Shown in pieces: positions 35,861 through 44,749 of a stretch of 64,000 nucleotides of DNA (positions are counted from its first letter, which is position 1; the number at the start of each line of letters is the position of its first letter). The stretch comes from Pseudoalteromonas sp. '520P1 No. 423'. GTDB taxonomy: Bacteria; Pseudomonadota; Gammaproteobacteria; Enterobacterales; Alteromonadaceae. The notes under the pieces were generated by a model that saw nothing but the letters and a program-made list of their open reading frames with translations, did no database searches and was not told where the DNA came from. The translations under genes and the position numbers were made by a program. The DNA lies in contig NZ_BBZB01000001.1 in assembly GCF_001269985.1 (NCBI RefSeq), forward strand, positions 1,860,001 through 1,924,000, in the 5' to 3' direction.

Positions 35861-37087
35861 ATGTTACATTGTATACACTTCGCATTTAGGTACAGGGATT
35901 TTAAAGTACAACCTCGTTTTCATTATATAGATAATCTACGTAGCCTAGCATTATTACTCGGTATTGTATTTCACGCATCGCTTGCATATGGCCCTTATTT
36001 TTAGAATATTTGGTTTGTAGCAGATCCTAACAGTCATGTTGGTTTTAACTACTTTGCCTTATGGTCGCACTTGTTTAGAATGCCATTATTCTTTTTAATA
36101 GCGGGTTTTTGCGCTGCATTATTAATTAAGAAACGAGGTTCGAAAGCCTTTATTTCAAATCGTTTAAAACGTGTTTTATTGCCTTTTATGGTTTTTCTGC
36201 CAATAACCTTTGCACTCATTTTTCATGCCATCACATGGGGAGAAAAAATAGCACACTCTTTGCCGCCATTATTTAACGTGTTTCAAGTAGTTCAAGATCC
36301 TCCTATATCCACAATGCACCTTTGGTTTCTGTGGAATTTAATGCAACTTTGCCTATTAGTTTGGCTTTTAAGCTTATATAAACAGGCTTATCGTAAGGTG
36401 CTTTCTATTGTTGTGCGGCCTTTATTTTTGGGCATTGTATTGCCAATTATTATATTTGTTGCGATGTTTAATCTGATGGTACCATTTCCTGCAGCGGATA
36501 AACTGTACCCAGAACTTTGGTCTTATGGTTTATATGGCTCGATGTTTTTAGTGGGCGCTGGTTTTTACCATCACCATGAACTTTTGGTGGGGTATCTCAA
36601 ACGTATCAATGTATTATTTTTATTAGCAGTTGCTTCTACCATAGTTTATTTTGTTGTATTGCCAGCGGCTTTAACTATTGAACAAGTAATTGAGGCTGCG
36701 AATGCTAGTGGTGTAGTGAAGTTAGCGCATACAAATATTGTCGCACTTGCTAGTCAAACTATTGCGATAGTGACTTGGGCGGCTGTTGCTTTGCTTGCTG
36801 GGTTTAAGTGGCTGAATCAACGCAATGAATTTAGTGTTTATATGTCGAATGCTTCGTATTGGCTGTATCTTATTCATGTGCCGTTGTTAATGTATATTCA
36901 GCTACCGATGATTAATATTAGCTTGCCAGCGGGTATTAAACTTATCATATTAGTTAGTGCTATGGTCATTGTAGGTGTTGCCTCATATCATTTGTTAGTG
37001 AGAAACACATTAATAGGTGTATTTTTAAATGGTAAAAGACAAAAACCTAAACAGGTTTTAGCGCAAACTAGCCAAAATAATACTTAG
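35861..37087 (+). pseudogene. Acyltransferase-3 family membrane protein with an in-frame amber codon
   Basis: A frame from the ATG at 35861 reads FHYIDNLRSLALLLGIVFHASLAYGPYF (about residues 20-47), meets TAG at 36002 and continues without a shift as NIWFVADPNSHVGFNYFAL..FRMPLFFLIAGFCAALL, through about ten membrane segments to 37087. The catalytic His in 'VFHASLAYGP' lies before the stop. Re-initiation at 36071 would give a 338-residue protein lacking the first helix and that His, so activity is unlikely. Such enzymes O-acylate surface sugars. The break is a single base change. Confidence 0.7.
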
Positions 37088-37124
37088 CGCTGTTATTTAT
37101 AAGTTTATTAACGATTAATGTAAG

Positions 37125-37159
37125 AAGAGTCTGTAGATTATGATGAACTACAGACTCTG
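37125..37159. terminator. Terminator-like hairpin
   Basis: GAGTCTGTAG pairs with CTACAGACTC around an 11-base loop. T tracts are poor on both sides. It sits 40 bases after the acyltransferase stop and 10 bases after the end of the leftward small ORF. Confidence 0.5.
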
Positions 37160-37170
37160 TTAAATATTTA

Positions 37171-37299
37171 CTATGTATCTGCTAATAGCACCATAGCTTG
37201 AGCGCCATATTGAACTACTTTACCAACATTTACAGCAACATAGTTTTTTTCTGTGCATAAAAATGAGTTTAACTTTGGAATTGTTTTAGGGGTGTTCAT
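37171..37299 (-). CDS. Possible small protein, 42 residues
   Basis: An ATG with GGAG nine bases upstream opens a 42-codon frame (MNTPKTIPKLNSFLC...AMVLLADT) ending TAG, with a hairpin ten bases after the stop. The layout (ribosome site, short frame, hairpin) suggests a real small gene. The sequence has one Cys and a hydrophobic end, and no recognised motif. It could be a peptide precursor, a toxin-like peptide or chance. Confidence 0.35.
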   Translation of the reverse strand: MNTPKTIPKLNSFLCTEKNYVAVNVGKVVQYGAQAMVLLADT

Positions 37300-37533
37300 A
37301 CAAACTCCATCAATCAATTAGTCGTTCTCGTTTGTGGCTTAATAATAGAAAGTGTAAGTATTTTCCTTACGAACAGGTACGCTTGTTTTCACGAGAATAG
37401 GCTTCCTGACAACCCTAGAGCGACATTAGCACAAGCTTGTTTTGTTGCAAATCTTAAATGCGGTAAAGTTAAATACCTCTAAGCCATGATTAAACACTGA
37501 GTGAGGTACTTAGCTATGATTTCAAAAGCATTA
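37300..37533. other. Intergenic region upstream of the small ORF
   Basis: No supported gene. It presumably holds the leftward promoter of the 42-residue ORF. Confidence 0.3.
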
Positions 37534-37728
37534 TTATCGTAAATTATATGACCATAATTGAAAGTCATTATTAATGCCGTAAACTACATTGTTTTTTACC
37601 AGGAACCTTTGTATATCAACGCCTTGATCATAAAGTGCTGAAGTATGCTTATCTTCTACAGAGCCTCGACGGCAAAACCTATCTAAATGTTCACTGTAGA
37701 TAAGTTGACCATTACCATCCTTTTGCAC
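37534..37728 (-). pseudogene. Unidentified coding scrap
   Basis: A leftward frame of 64 codons (GNGQLIYSEHLDRFC..., ending NNDFQLWSYNLR) starts only at a GTG and has no ribosome site. It reads like the C-terminal end of a repeat or propeller protein rather than random sequence, but I cannot name the family. It abuts the TonB receptor upstream region. Confidence 0.25.
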
Positions 37729-37831
37729 GTTGATATTTTATAATATTTATAAAGTATATAAGCAACCATTGTTATGGTATAACGTATCAATTACAATGGT
37801 GTTGATATTAATACAGCAATGCGAGAACAAA

Positions 37832-39949
37832 GTGTCATTTAATTCCAAATTTAAAAATTATGGTGCGATTTTTTCTTTATCTGTGCTTTTAGCTTCTATT
37901 TCTACTGCATATGCAGACACAAAAGATATCGAAAAAATATCGGTTCATACACAAAAACAAGCATATCGAGGCAATGCACCATTAGCACAATTACCGCAAT
38001 CGTATGAGATAATTGAAGCTGATCAACTTTCAGATATGGGTATCGCTAATTTTCAAACTGCTTTAGGTTTATCAAGCAGTATTGCGAGACAAAATAATTT
38101 TGGTGGCCTTTGGGAAAGCTTTGCGATTAGAGGATTTTCAGGAGATGAAAATTTACCTTCAGCTTATTTGATCAATGGTTTTAGTGCTGGTCGTGGTTTT
38201 AGCGGTTTACGCGATACATCGAATATACAATTTATAGAAATATTAAAAGGTCCGGGCTCTGCTCTTTATGGTAGAGGCGAACCTGGTGGTACAATTAATA
38301 TTGTGACTAAAAAGCCACAATTTGAACAACAAGGCTATGTAAGTGCAGAATTAGGCAGCGACGAGCATACACGCTTTGAAGGTGATTTCACCTCTGCTTT
38401 GAGTAACCAAGTGGCATTTCGCATAAATGGTGCTTATGAAGACTCAGGTAGCTTTAGAGATACTGTAGAATCAGAAAAACTTGCGTTAGCACCTTCATTA
38501 CTTTACAAAATTACAGAACAAACCAGCATCACATATGAACTAGAATATGTTGATCAAGCCATTCCTTTTGATCGTGGTATTCCAGTTTTAGCTGGCATCG
38601 ATATTGATCACAGTACATTTTATGGTGAACCAAACGACGGTCCTATGGATGTGGCTGCATTAGGTCACCAATTCACTTTAGATCACCAACTTAATCAAGA
38701 TTGGACTCTATCGTTTGGTGCAGGTTATAGGACTTCTTCGTTAGAAGGTTATTCGACAGAAATAGAGTTATCACCAGGGCGCCAATTACTTTATGTAGAT
38801 GGAGAAACGGTCAGTCGTCAGCGTCGTTATCGTGATTATGATGCCTCAGATATGTCTTTTAGAGTAGAGCTAAGCGGTCATGTTAACGCACTTAATATTG
38901 AACATAACATACTGGTTGGTGCTGATACTTATGATTATGAACTGGATTCATTACAAAATCGTTGGCGTGTAGGTTGGGGTAGTGGTGATACAAGCTACTC
39001 AATTAATGCTTATAACCCAGTATATGGCCAAGCAGCATCAGAACTTGCACCTTCGCAAGATAGAACTGAAGAACAAACGGCTTGGGGTATTTATTTTCAA
39101 GACCAACTAACGCTGAGCGAAAACTTAAAGGCACTTGTTGGCTTACGTTACGATAAATTTGAGCAAGATATTACCAATCACTTTAATTCTGATGTCGCTT
39201 CTCAATCACAATCAGAGTTTAATCCAAGATTAGGACTAACATATCAGTTAGCTGAGCCTGTTATGTTTTACGTCAATTACGCTGAAGGGTTTAGACCTAA
39301 TTCTGGTGCAGATGTAAATGGCGCAGCTTTTGAACCTGAAAAAAGCGAATCGTTTGAATTTGGCGCTAGATGGCAAAGTAATGATGATACGGTGGTTGCC
39401 AGTTTTGCATTATTTAGTACTGAAAAATCAAATATCCTGACATCTGATCCTGTTAATTCTGGTTTTTCTATGGCACTTGGCGAAGCACAAAGCTCTGGTG
39501 TTGAGTTTGATTTAACTGCCACTCTTTTAGAAAATACTGAGTTATTAGTCAATTATGCTTATACAGACGCTCATACTAATAATGACATGATCAATCCTGA
39601 TTGGGGCGTAGATATTCCTTCAGGTAGTCGTTTAATCAATGTACCTGAGCATACAGCTAATATTTCCTTGCAGCATTTTACTGCTGTTGCAAATTATGAC
39701 TTAAAACTGGGCATGCATGTTCAGTATGTGGGTGAGCGATTAGGTGAAACGATTGATCCAACCTACGAATTAGATGGTTATACGCTAACAAACCTATTTG
39801 GCAAAGTAGCGGTCAATGACAAAGTGAGTTTTAATGCGAGTATCGAAAATATTTTTGATGAATCTTATATCGCGAACTCATATTCAGCTCTGTGGAATAT
39901 GCCTGGTAAACCATTGACATATACAGCAAGCATTCAATATTCATTCTAA
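37832..39949 (+). CDS. TonB-dependent siderophore receptor
   Basis: About 705 residues from the GTG at 37832, which gives a clean signal peptide ending STAYA; an ATG at 37796 and a TTG at 37730 are alternatives. The plug domain includes the TonB-box-like 'IEKISVHTQ', 'SFAIRGFSGDENLPSAYLINGF' and 'EILKGPGSALYGRGEPGGTINIVTKKP', the mark of ferric-siderophore receptors. A 22-strand barrel follows and ends in the aromatic 'YTASIQYSF'. It imports an iron chelate across the outer membrane using TonB energy. A DUF1624 membrane protein follows 39 bases downstream, behind a hairpin. Confidence 0.92.
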   Translation: MSFNSKFKNYGAIFSLSVLLASISTAYADTKDIEKISVHTQKQAYRGNAPLAQLPQSYEIIEADQLSDMGIANFQTALGLSSSIARQNNFGGLWESFAIRGFSGDENLPSAYLINGFSAGRGFSGLRDTSNIQFIEILKGPGSALYGRGEPGGTINIVTKKPQFEQQGYVSAELGSDEHTRFEGDFTSALSNQVAFRINGAYEDSGSFRDTVESEKLALAPSLLYKITEQTSITYELEYVDQAIPFDRGIPVLAGIDIDHSTFYGEPNDGPMDVAALGHQFTLDHQLNQDWTLSFGAGYRTSSLEGYSTEIELSPGRQLLYVDGETVSRQRRYRDYDASDMSFRVELSGHVNALNIEHNILVGADTYDYELDSLQNRWRVGWGSGDTSYSINAYNPVYGQAASELAPSQDRTEEQTAWGIYFQDQLTLSENLKALVGLRYDKFEQDITNHFNSDVASQSQSEFNPRLGLTYQLAEPVMFYVNYAEGFRPNSGADVNGAAFEPEKSESFEFGARWQSNDDTVVASFALFSTEKSNILTSDPVNSGFSMALGEAQSSGVEFDLTATLLENTELLVNYAYTDAHTNNDMINPDWGVDIPSGSRLINVPEHTANISLQHFTAVANYDLKLGMHVQYVGERLGETIDPTYELDGYTLTNLFGKVAVNDKVSFNASIENIFDESYIANSYSALWNMPGKPLTYTASIQYSF

Positions 39950-39963
39950 TTAGATAAAGAGGC

Positions 39964-39980
39964 GCGCCCAATTTGGGCGC
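39964..39980 (+). promoter_or_regulatory. GC-rich hairpin between receptor and DUF1624 genes
   Basis: GCGCCCA and TGGGCGC form a tight 7-base-pair stem with a 3-base loop, nine bases before the DUF1624 ATG, followed by TGTTTATT. It may act as a partial terminator or mask the ribosome site, so the downstream gene would be made in smaller amounts. Confidence 0.5.
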
Positions 39981-39988
39981 TGTTTATT

Positions 39989-41152
39989 ATGACAGAAAAC
40001 GTTTTTCGTTCTCGTATTGCTTCTATTGATATTTTACGTGGATTCGTAATTATTTTGATGTTAATTGACCATGCTAGAGAGCGCTTTTATTTACATAAGC
40101 AGGTACTGGATCCTATGGATATTGACAGTACAGATCCTGCGTTATTTTTCACGCGATTGAGTGCACACTTATGTGCACCTATTTTTGTGTTTCTAACAGG
40201 TTTGTCTGCTTGGCTTTATGCAAATCCTAGTAATGGACCACAACGACCAGTACAAGGTTTTTTGATCAAACGCGGTCTGATTTTGATTTTACTTGAAGCA
40301 ACTTTGATTAATTTTTCATGGTTTGCTGCTTATACAACTTTATATTTACAGGTTATTTGGGCCATTGGGATCAGTATGATTTCGTTAGCATTGTTAGCGT
40401 ATCTACCCAGAACATGGATAGCTATATTGGGCTTAATTATTGTGTTCGGTCATAATTTATTAACCCCGATATCTTTTCAAGCTGATGAACTCGGTTATAG
40501 CTTATGGACCATCCTGCATGATAGAGGGTATTTAATCATGGATGGTATTGTGAAAGTAAAAGCTTCATACCCTGTATTACCTTGGATTGGTGTCATTATG
40601 GTCGGTTATGCTGTAGGACCATTGTTTAGTTCCTCTGTAAATAAACAATTGAGACAAAAAGTATTACGTAATGCAGGCATTTTTTGTTTGTTATTATTAA
40701 TGGTGCTTAGAGGCGCTAATACATATGGTGAAACGATTAATTGGCAAGTGCAGGCGACATTCGTACAAACGGTTATGGACTTTCTAAATTACACTAAATA
40801 TCCGCCTTCACTGAACTTTTTATTATTTTCTTTAGGGATAGGTTCATTGATTTTATCTTGGCTTGAATTTGCTAAGGGCAAATGGCTTGAAAAAGTAAAT
40901 GTTATCGGTTCTGTGCCTATGTTTTTTTATATCGTTCACTTGTATGCGTTACTTGTCTATTACGCAATAGGTTACGGTATTTTTGGAGCAACTATGCATT
41001 ATGGTGAAAAACAAATAGGCTATTTAGGTGTTAGTAATATTGGCATTGTGTGGTTAATCGCTGCGAGTTTAATCGTGCTTTTATATTGGCCTTGTAAAAA
41101 GTTTGGTGCGTTTAAAAGATCAACCTCTATAGGTTGGGTTAAATACTTTTAA
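39989..41152 (+). CDS. DUF1624 / HGSNAT-like membrane acyltransferase
   Basis: 387 residues with about ten membrane segments. The N-terminus 'SRIASIDILRGFVIILMLIDHAR' and 'CAPIFVFLTGLSAWLY' are the signature of the DUF1624/heparan-alpha-glucosaminide N-acetyltransferase group; the His in LIDHAR corresponds to the proposed acetyl carrier. Inner membrane. It is probably transcribed with the siderophore receptor gene and ended by a strong terminator, so it may modify a cell-surface or siderophore-related substrate; that link is inference. Confidence 0.82.
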   Translation: MTENVFRSRIASIDILRGFVIILMLIDHARERFYLHKQVLDPMDIDSTDPALFFTRLSAHLCAPIFVFLTGLSAWLYANPSNGPQRPVQGFLIKRGLILILLEATLINFSWFAAYTTLYLQVIWAIGISMISLALLAYLPRTWIAILGLIIVFGHNLLTPISFQADELGYSLWTILHDRGYLIMDGIVKVKASYPVLPWIGVIMVGYAVGPLFSSSVNKQLRQKVLRNAGIFCLLLLMVLRGANTYGETINWQVQATFVQTVMDFLNYTKYPPSLNFLLFSLGIGSLILSWLEFAKGKWLEKVNVIGSVPMFFYIVHLYALLVYYAIGYGIFGATMHYGEKQIGYLGVSNIGIVWLIAASLIVLLYWPCKKFGAFKRSTSIGWVKYF

Positions 41153-41182
41153 TTCGTAAAGGTAAGTTTTGTTTATGTGTGC

Positions 41183-41223
41183 AAAGTCCGGTTGCTTTTT
41201 TAAAGTACGCCGGACTTTTTTAT
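41183..41223 (+). terminator. Intrinsic terminator of the receptor/DUF1624 operon
   Basis: AAAGTCCGG and CCGGACTTT pair around a loop of about 18 bases and run into T6. Confidence 0.85.
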
Positions 41224-41410
41224 TTGCATCATAGAAAATATAAAAAAGTTATTTAAGGCTTTAGTGTACCTTTGAGAAATCACCTTCAATTTTCTGGATG
41301 ATTTTACATGTAATTATCGTATATAAGTTAAATCTGAATAGTTCGTTTAGCGCAGATTATTAAGCCCATATTTTCAATAAAAAGTTTATAAAATTATGAA
41401 AAGATAAAAA

Positions 41411-41437
41411 TATGCCCACTTTGTAGTGGGCATATTT
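41411..41437 (-). terminator. Intrinsic terminator of the AbgT-family gene
   Basis: On the minus strand TATGCCCACT pairs with AGTGGGCATA around four bases and is followed by a T-rich tract. Confidence 0.8.
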
Positions 41438-41461
41438 AGTTAATTTTATGAATAAAATTAA

Positions 41462-42997
41462 CTAATATGTGTAGCTAGATTGTAAACCTAAAGGAATACC
41501 CAGACCCCAGTAAGCTAATAAGAATAATGTCCAGCCAATCATAAATGCAATTGAGAAAGGTAGCATTAATGATATTAAAGTACCGATACCTGTGTCTTTA
41601 ACGTATTTCTGACAGTACACCACAACTAATGGGAAGTACGGCATTAATGGGGTGATGATATTCGAGCTAGAGTCACCAATACGGTATGACGCTTGTGTTA
41701 AGTCAGGTGATATACCCAGTTGCATTAACATAGGCACAAATACAGGACCTAGCAGCGCCCATTTAGCTGAGCTTGAGCCTACAAATAAATTAACAAAGCC
41801 AGTTAAAAATATAATACCTACAATTGTTACTGCACTTGGTAATGCCATTGCTTTTAATACTTGTGCACCTTCAATTGCCAGTAAAGCACCTAAATTAGAT
41901 TGAGAGAATGCAGCAATAAATAAAGAACAGAAAAATGCCATTACAATATAATAAGACATGCTGCCCATAGATTTACTCATGGCATCTATCATATCTTTAC
42001 TGTTTTTAAAGGTACCAACACAAAAACCATATACGGCACCTGGTATCCAAAATAATAAGAAAATTAGCGGTACGATAGATTGCATTAACGGTGCTTTAAA
42101 ATCGGCTAAAGAACCACTTGGTCCTCTAAGTGGAGAATCATCAGACCAACTTGCCCATGCTAGTAATGCAAGACCTGCGACCATAACAAAAGATGCTAAA
42201 TAAAAGCCTTTACGTTCTTTTTGAGTTATTTCATCAAATTGTGGTAAATCTGAAGTATCGCCATCTATAGGTGTATTTTTTAATCTAGGTTCAATGATTT
42301 TATCTGTGATGTACCAGCCTAATAACACGATAAATATGCTAGAAGCTGAAGTGAAAAACCAGTTATTTAAGGGGTTTACTACAATTTCAGGATCAATAAT
42401 TTGTGCCGCACTTTGCGTAAAACTTTGTAGTAAAGGATCGATACCAGAAGGAATAAAGTTAGCGCTAAAACCACCACTTACCCCAGCAAATGCTGCTGCA
42501 ATACCGACTAATGGATGGCGTCCCATGGCAAAGAATATAACACCTGCTAATGGAATAACTAAAACATAGCCTGCATCTGTTGCAGTGTGACTAACAATCG
42601 CAATAAGAATGATAGAAGGAGTTAATAAGGCTTTAGGGGTGCGTTTTAGCATGATTTTTAGGCCAGTATTGATAAAGCCTGAGTGCTCAGCAACACCTAC
42701 ACCTAACATAGCAACCAATACAACACCTAAAGGTGCAAAACCAGTAAAGGTTTTTACCATGCTAGCAAGGAAGTTAGCCAGAGCGTCACCCGTTAATAAG
42801 TTATGTACTATGATAGCTTCGCCTGTACGAGGATCAATGGCGTCAAATGAGACCTGAGAAAATATGGCTGATAAAAACCATATAAGCGTCATGGCGAATA
42901 AAAAGATAATAGCAGGATCCGGCAGGGTATTACCTACGCGTTCAATTGAGTTCAAAAACCTGTCTATTAGTCTAGGTTTTTGATTAGCAGCATTCAT
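41462..42997 (-). CDS. AbgT-family transporter
   Basis: 511 residues with 11-13 membrane segments. Signatures: 'RFLNSIERVGNTLPDPAIIFLF', 'ALGVVLVAMLGVGVAEHSG'-like GFAPLGVVLVAMLGVGVAEHSG, 'SHTATDAGYVLVIPL', 'AGVSGGFSANFIPSGIDPLL', and 'SSSAKWALLGPVFVPML' with 'YRIGDSSSNIITPLMPYFPLV'. Members import p-aminobenzoyl-glutamate or export sulfonamide-like compounds, driven by ion gradients. No peptidase genes (abgAB) are adjacent, so the substrate remains open. It is monocistronic. Confidence 0.92.
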   Translation of the reverse strand: MNAANQKPRLIDRFLNSIERVGNTLPDPAIIFLFAMTLIWFLSAIFSQVSFDAIDPRTGEAIIVHNLLTGDALANFLASMVKTFTGFAPLGVVLVAMLGVGVAEHSGFINTGLKIMLKRTPKALLTPSIILIAIVSHTATDAGYVLVIPLAGVIFFAMGRHPLVGIAAAFAGVSGGFSANFIPSGIDPLLQSFTQSAAQIIDPEIVVNPLNNWFFTSASSIFIVLLGWYITDKIIEPRLKNTPIDGDTSDLPQFDEITQKERKGFYLASFVMVAGLALLAWASWSDDSPLRGPSGSLADFKAPLMQSIVPLIFLLFWIPGAVYGFCVGTFKNSKDMIDAMSKSMGSMSYYIVMAFFCSLFIAAFSQSNLGALLAIEGAQVLKAMALPSAVTIVGIIFLTGFVNLFVGSSSAKWALLGPVFVPMLMQLGISPDLTQASYRIGDSSSNIITPLMPYFPLVVVYCQKYVKDTGIGTLISLMLPFSIAFMIGWTLFLLAYWGLGIPLGLQSSYTY

Positions 42998-43363
42998 ACA
43001 ATGTCCTTAATGTGAGTGAATCATATTTTTTGTTATATTTGCCTCTATTAGAGCAAAGCTAGAAAAACTTTGAAACATTTTAAGCGGTTTTTTTTATTGA
43101 TGATGTAAATAGAATAATACAACGGTAAAGTACTTTAAAATATAACTGTGATATCTTTATTTTTGATATTCATATTATTTCTAATTGGTTTACATACTTT
43201 GCTGTATTAACGCTTTAATTTATATTCTCAAAGCTAGATATCATAGGGATTACAATAGATATTATGCTAAAATTCCGTTTCAGCTTTATAAATGTGCATT
43301 AAATCTCATTTGTTTGACTGAGCGTAGTGATACTAGCGCGATTAACTAATGAGGATACAAGAT
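42998..43363. other. Divergent promoter region
   Basis: About 366 AT-rich bases between the leftward AbgT gene and a rightward small gene. No gene or strong repeat is seen. Confidence 0.35.
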
Positions 43364-43636
43364 ATGAGTAAATTAAATGCCCAAGAGCGTAAAGACCGGG
43401 ACAACGCACGTTTTTCACAACGTGTTGATGAGCGCAGAGTAAAAGGTGAAGATGTTGTTGCTTACGCACTTGCCAATAAAAAAGCCTATAAATTTTTGAC
43501 AAAAGATGAAAAGTACGACCTTAAGCAAAGACAAATAGTACTTGAGCAACAAGCTAAACTTTCAGTTGAAGAAAAGATAAAGCTTAGAAATGAGCAAGAG
43601 TTAGAAAAAGTAAAAGCAGTATTTACCGAACAGTAA
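43364..43636 (+). CDS. Hypothetical charged helical protein
   Basis: 90 residues from the ATG at 43364 (GAGGA precedes it; the ATG at 43349 overlaps that site). It is very rich in Lys, Arg, Glu and Gln, almost entirely helical (KLNAQERKDRDNARFSQ, EEKIKLRNEQELEKVKAVF). No signal peptide or membrane segment. It may bind nucleic acid or ribosomes; no family is recognised. Confidence 0.6.
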   Translation: MSKLNAQERKDRDNARFSQRVDERRVKGEDVVAYALANKKAYKFLTKDEKYDLKQRQIVLEQQAKLSVEEKIKLRNEQELEKVKAVFTEQ

Positions 43637-43768
43637 AATACTATAAATAGTTATTGTTAAGTTTATCTAAACTGAAGCAGTGCCAACATATAATGACACT
43701 GTTTCAATTTCATGGTTTTCTAACATATCATTTTGTGATTGTTTAAAGTCAAATATGCTTTATGTTCT

Positions 43769-44059
43769 TTACACTTTAGTTAATCTTTGTGATTTTAGAT
43801 GCTGGCCTAGAAATAGTTCTACAACAATAAAAGCAAAAGGAACAATAGAGGCGATAAATAAAGAGAAAAATGTAACTAATGGCCATTTTTGATTATTAGA
43901 AACTGGCAAAGCTAAAAATAAATACAGCATAAATAACACACCATGTAACATGCCTAACCCAGATACAAAGTCCCTACTAATAAAACCAAACGTAACACTT
44001 AAAACGGCCAAATAAGAAAAGCCTTCTAATATACTGACTACACGAAAAAATTTAAGCAT
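43769..44059 (-). CDS. DUF3817 membrane protein
   Basis: 96 residues with three hydrophobic segments. 'LKFFRVVSILEGFSYLAVLSV' and 'GMLHGVLFMLYLFLAL' are the DUF3817 signature (the membrane protein family that includes Bacillus YdzA). Inner membrane; function unknown. It is convergent with the small helical protein gene. Confidence 0.8.
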   Translation of the reverse strand: MLKFFRVVSILEGFSYLAVLSVTFGFISRDFVSGLGMLHGVLFMLYLFLALPVSNNQKWPLVTFFSLFIASIVPFAFIVVELFLGQHLKSQRLTKV

Positions 44060-44352
44060 TAATACGCCTATAAATAAAAAGGATTATCCGGTGATGGGGC
44101 GTTAGGGTCAAGTTTATAATTAGAGTAAATTGTAGGGAATTGGGGATATTAAAATAATACTGTCATGCTTATATTTAGAGTGTGACGGTATGAAAGCTGC
44201 CGTTTTTTGAAAAGTAACTGAAACAGATAGAGAAAAATTAATTATTAACATTGCGCTTGATTTTGTTTAATGGATAGCAGGTTTATTCAATTAATTAAGT
44301 TTTTTTTACTTATGCTATCAGTTAAAGAAAGGGGGCTAATTTCCCTTTTTAT
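44060..44352. other. Intergenic region before the DUF3703 gene
   Basis: 293 bases without a supported gene. It separates the leftward DUF3817 and rightward DUF3703 genes and probably holds their divergent promoters. Confidence 0.3.
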
Positions 44353-44688
44353 TTGATTGGGGAAGAAAAAATAAACACTGAATTAAAAAAAGCGTTTGCT
44401 CAAGAGATGTTGTTTGCCAAAAAACTTTATAAAACAGGAGATTATATTAAGTGCTTTGGGCATTTAGAGCGTGCACATATATTAGGGCAATCTTATGTTA
44501 TCTCCCATACAAGCTCTCACTGGTGGATGTTAAAAGTAGGCATTAAAACAATTAATATTAAAGAAGTTTTAGGTCAAGTTATGCGTATTTTAGCTTCAAT
44601 TGTATTTTCTCGAATTTGGGTTCCTTTAGGCAATACAGGTGGAACGAATGTTAGCCCGTTCAAACCTATAGCAAAAAAGTTGAATTAG
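44353..44688 (+). CDS. DUF3703 family protein
   Basis: 111 residues, a close match to DUF3703: 'FGHLERAHILGQSYVISHTSSHWWMLKVG', 'EVLGQVMRILAS' and the C-terminal 'WVPLGNTGGTNVSPFKPI'. Function unknown. The only start giving full length is a TTG at 44353 with a poor ribosome site, so the start is unsure. Confidence 0.82.
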   Translation: MIGEEKINTELKKAFAQEMLFAKKLYKTGDYIKCFGHLERAHILGQSYVISHTSSHWWMLKVGIKTINIKEVLGQVMRILASIVFSRIWVPLGNTGGTNVSPFKPIAKKLN

Positions 44689-44749
44689 AATTGATGTTCT
44701 GATTAAATCACCGACCTTACCTTATAACGGAACGGATTAATAAGAATCA

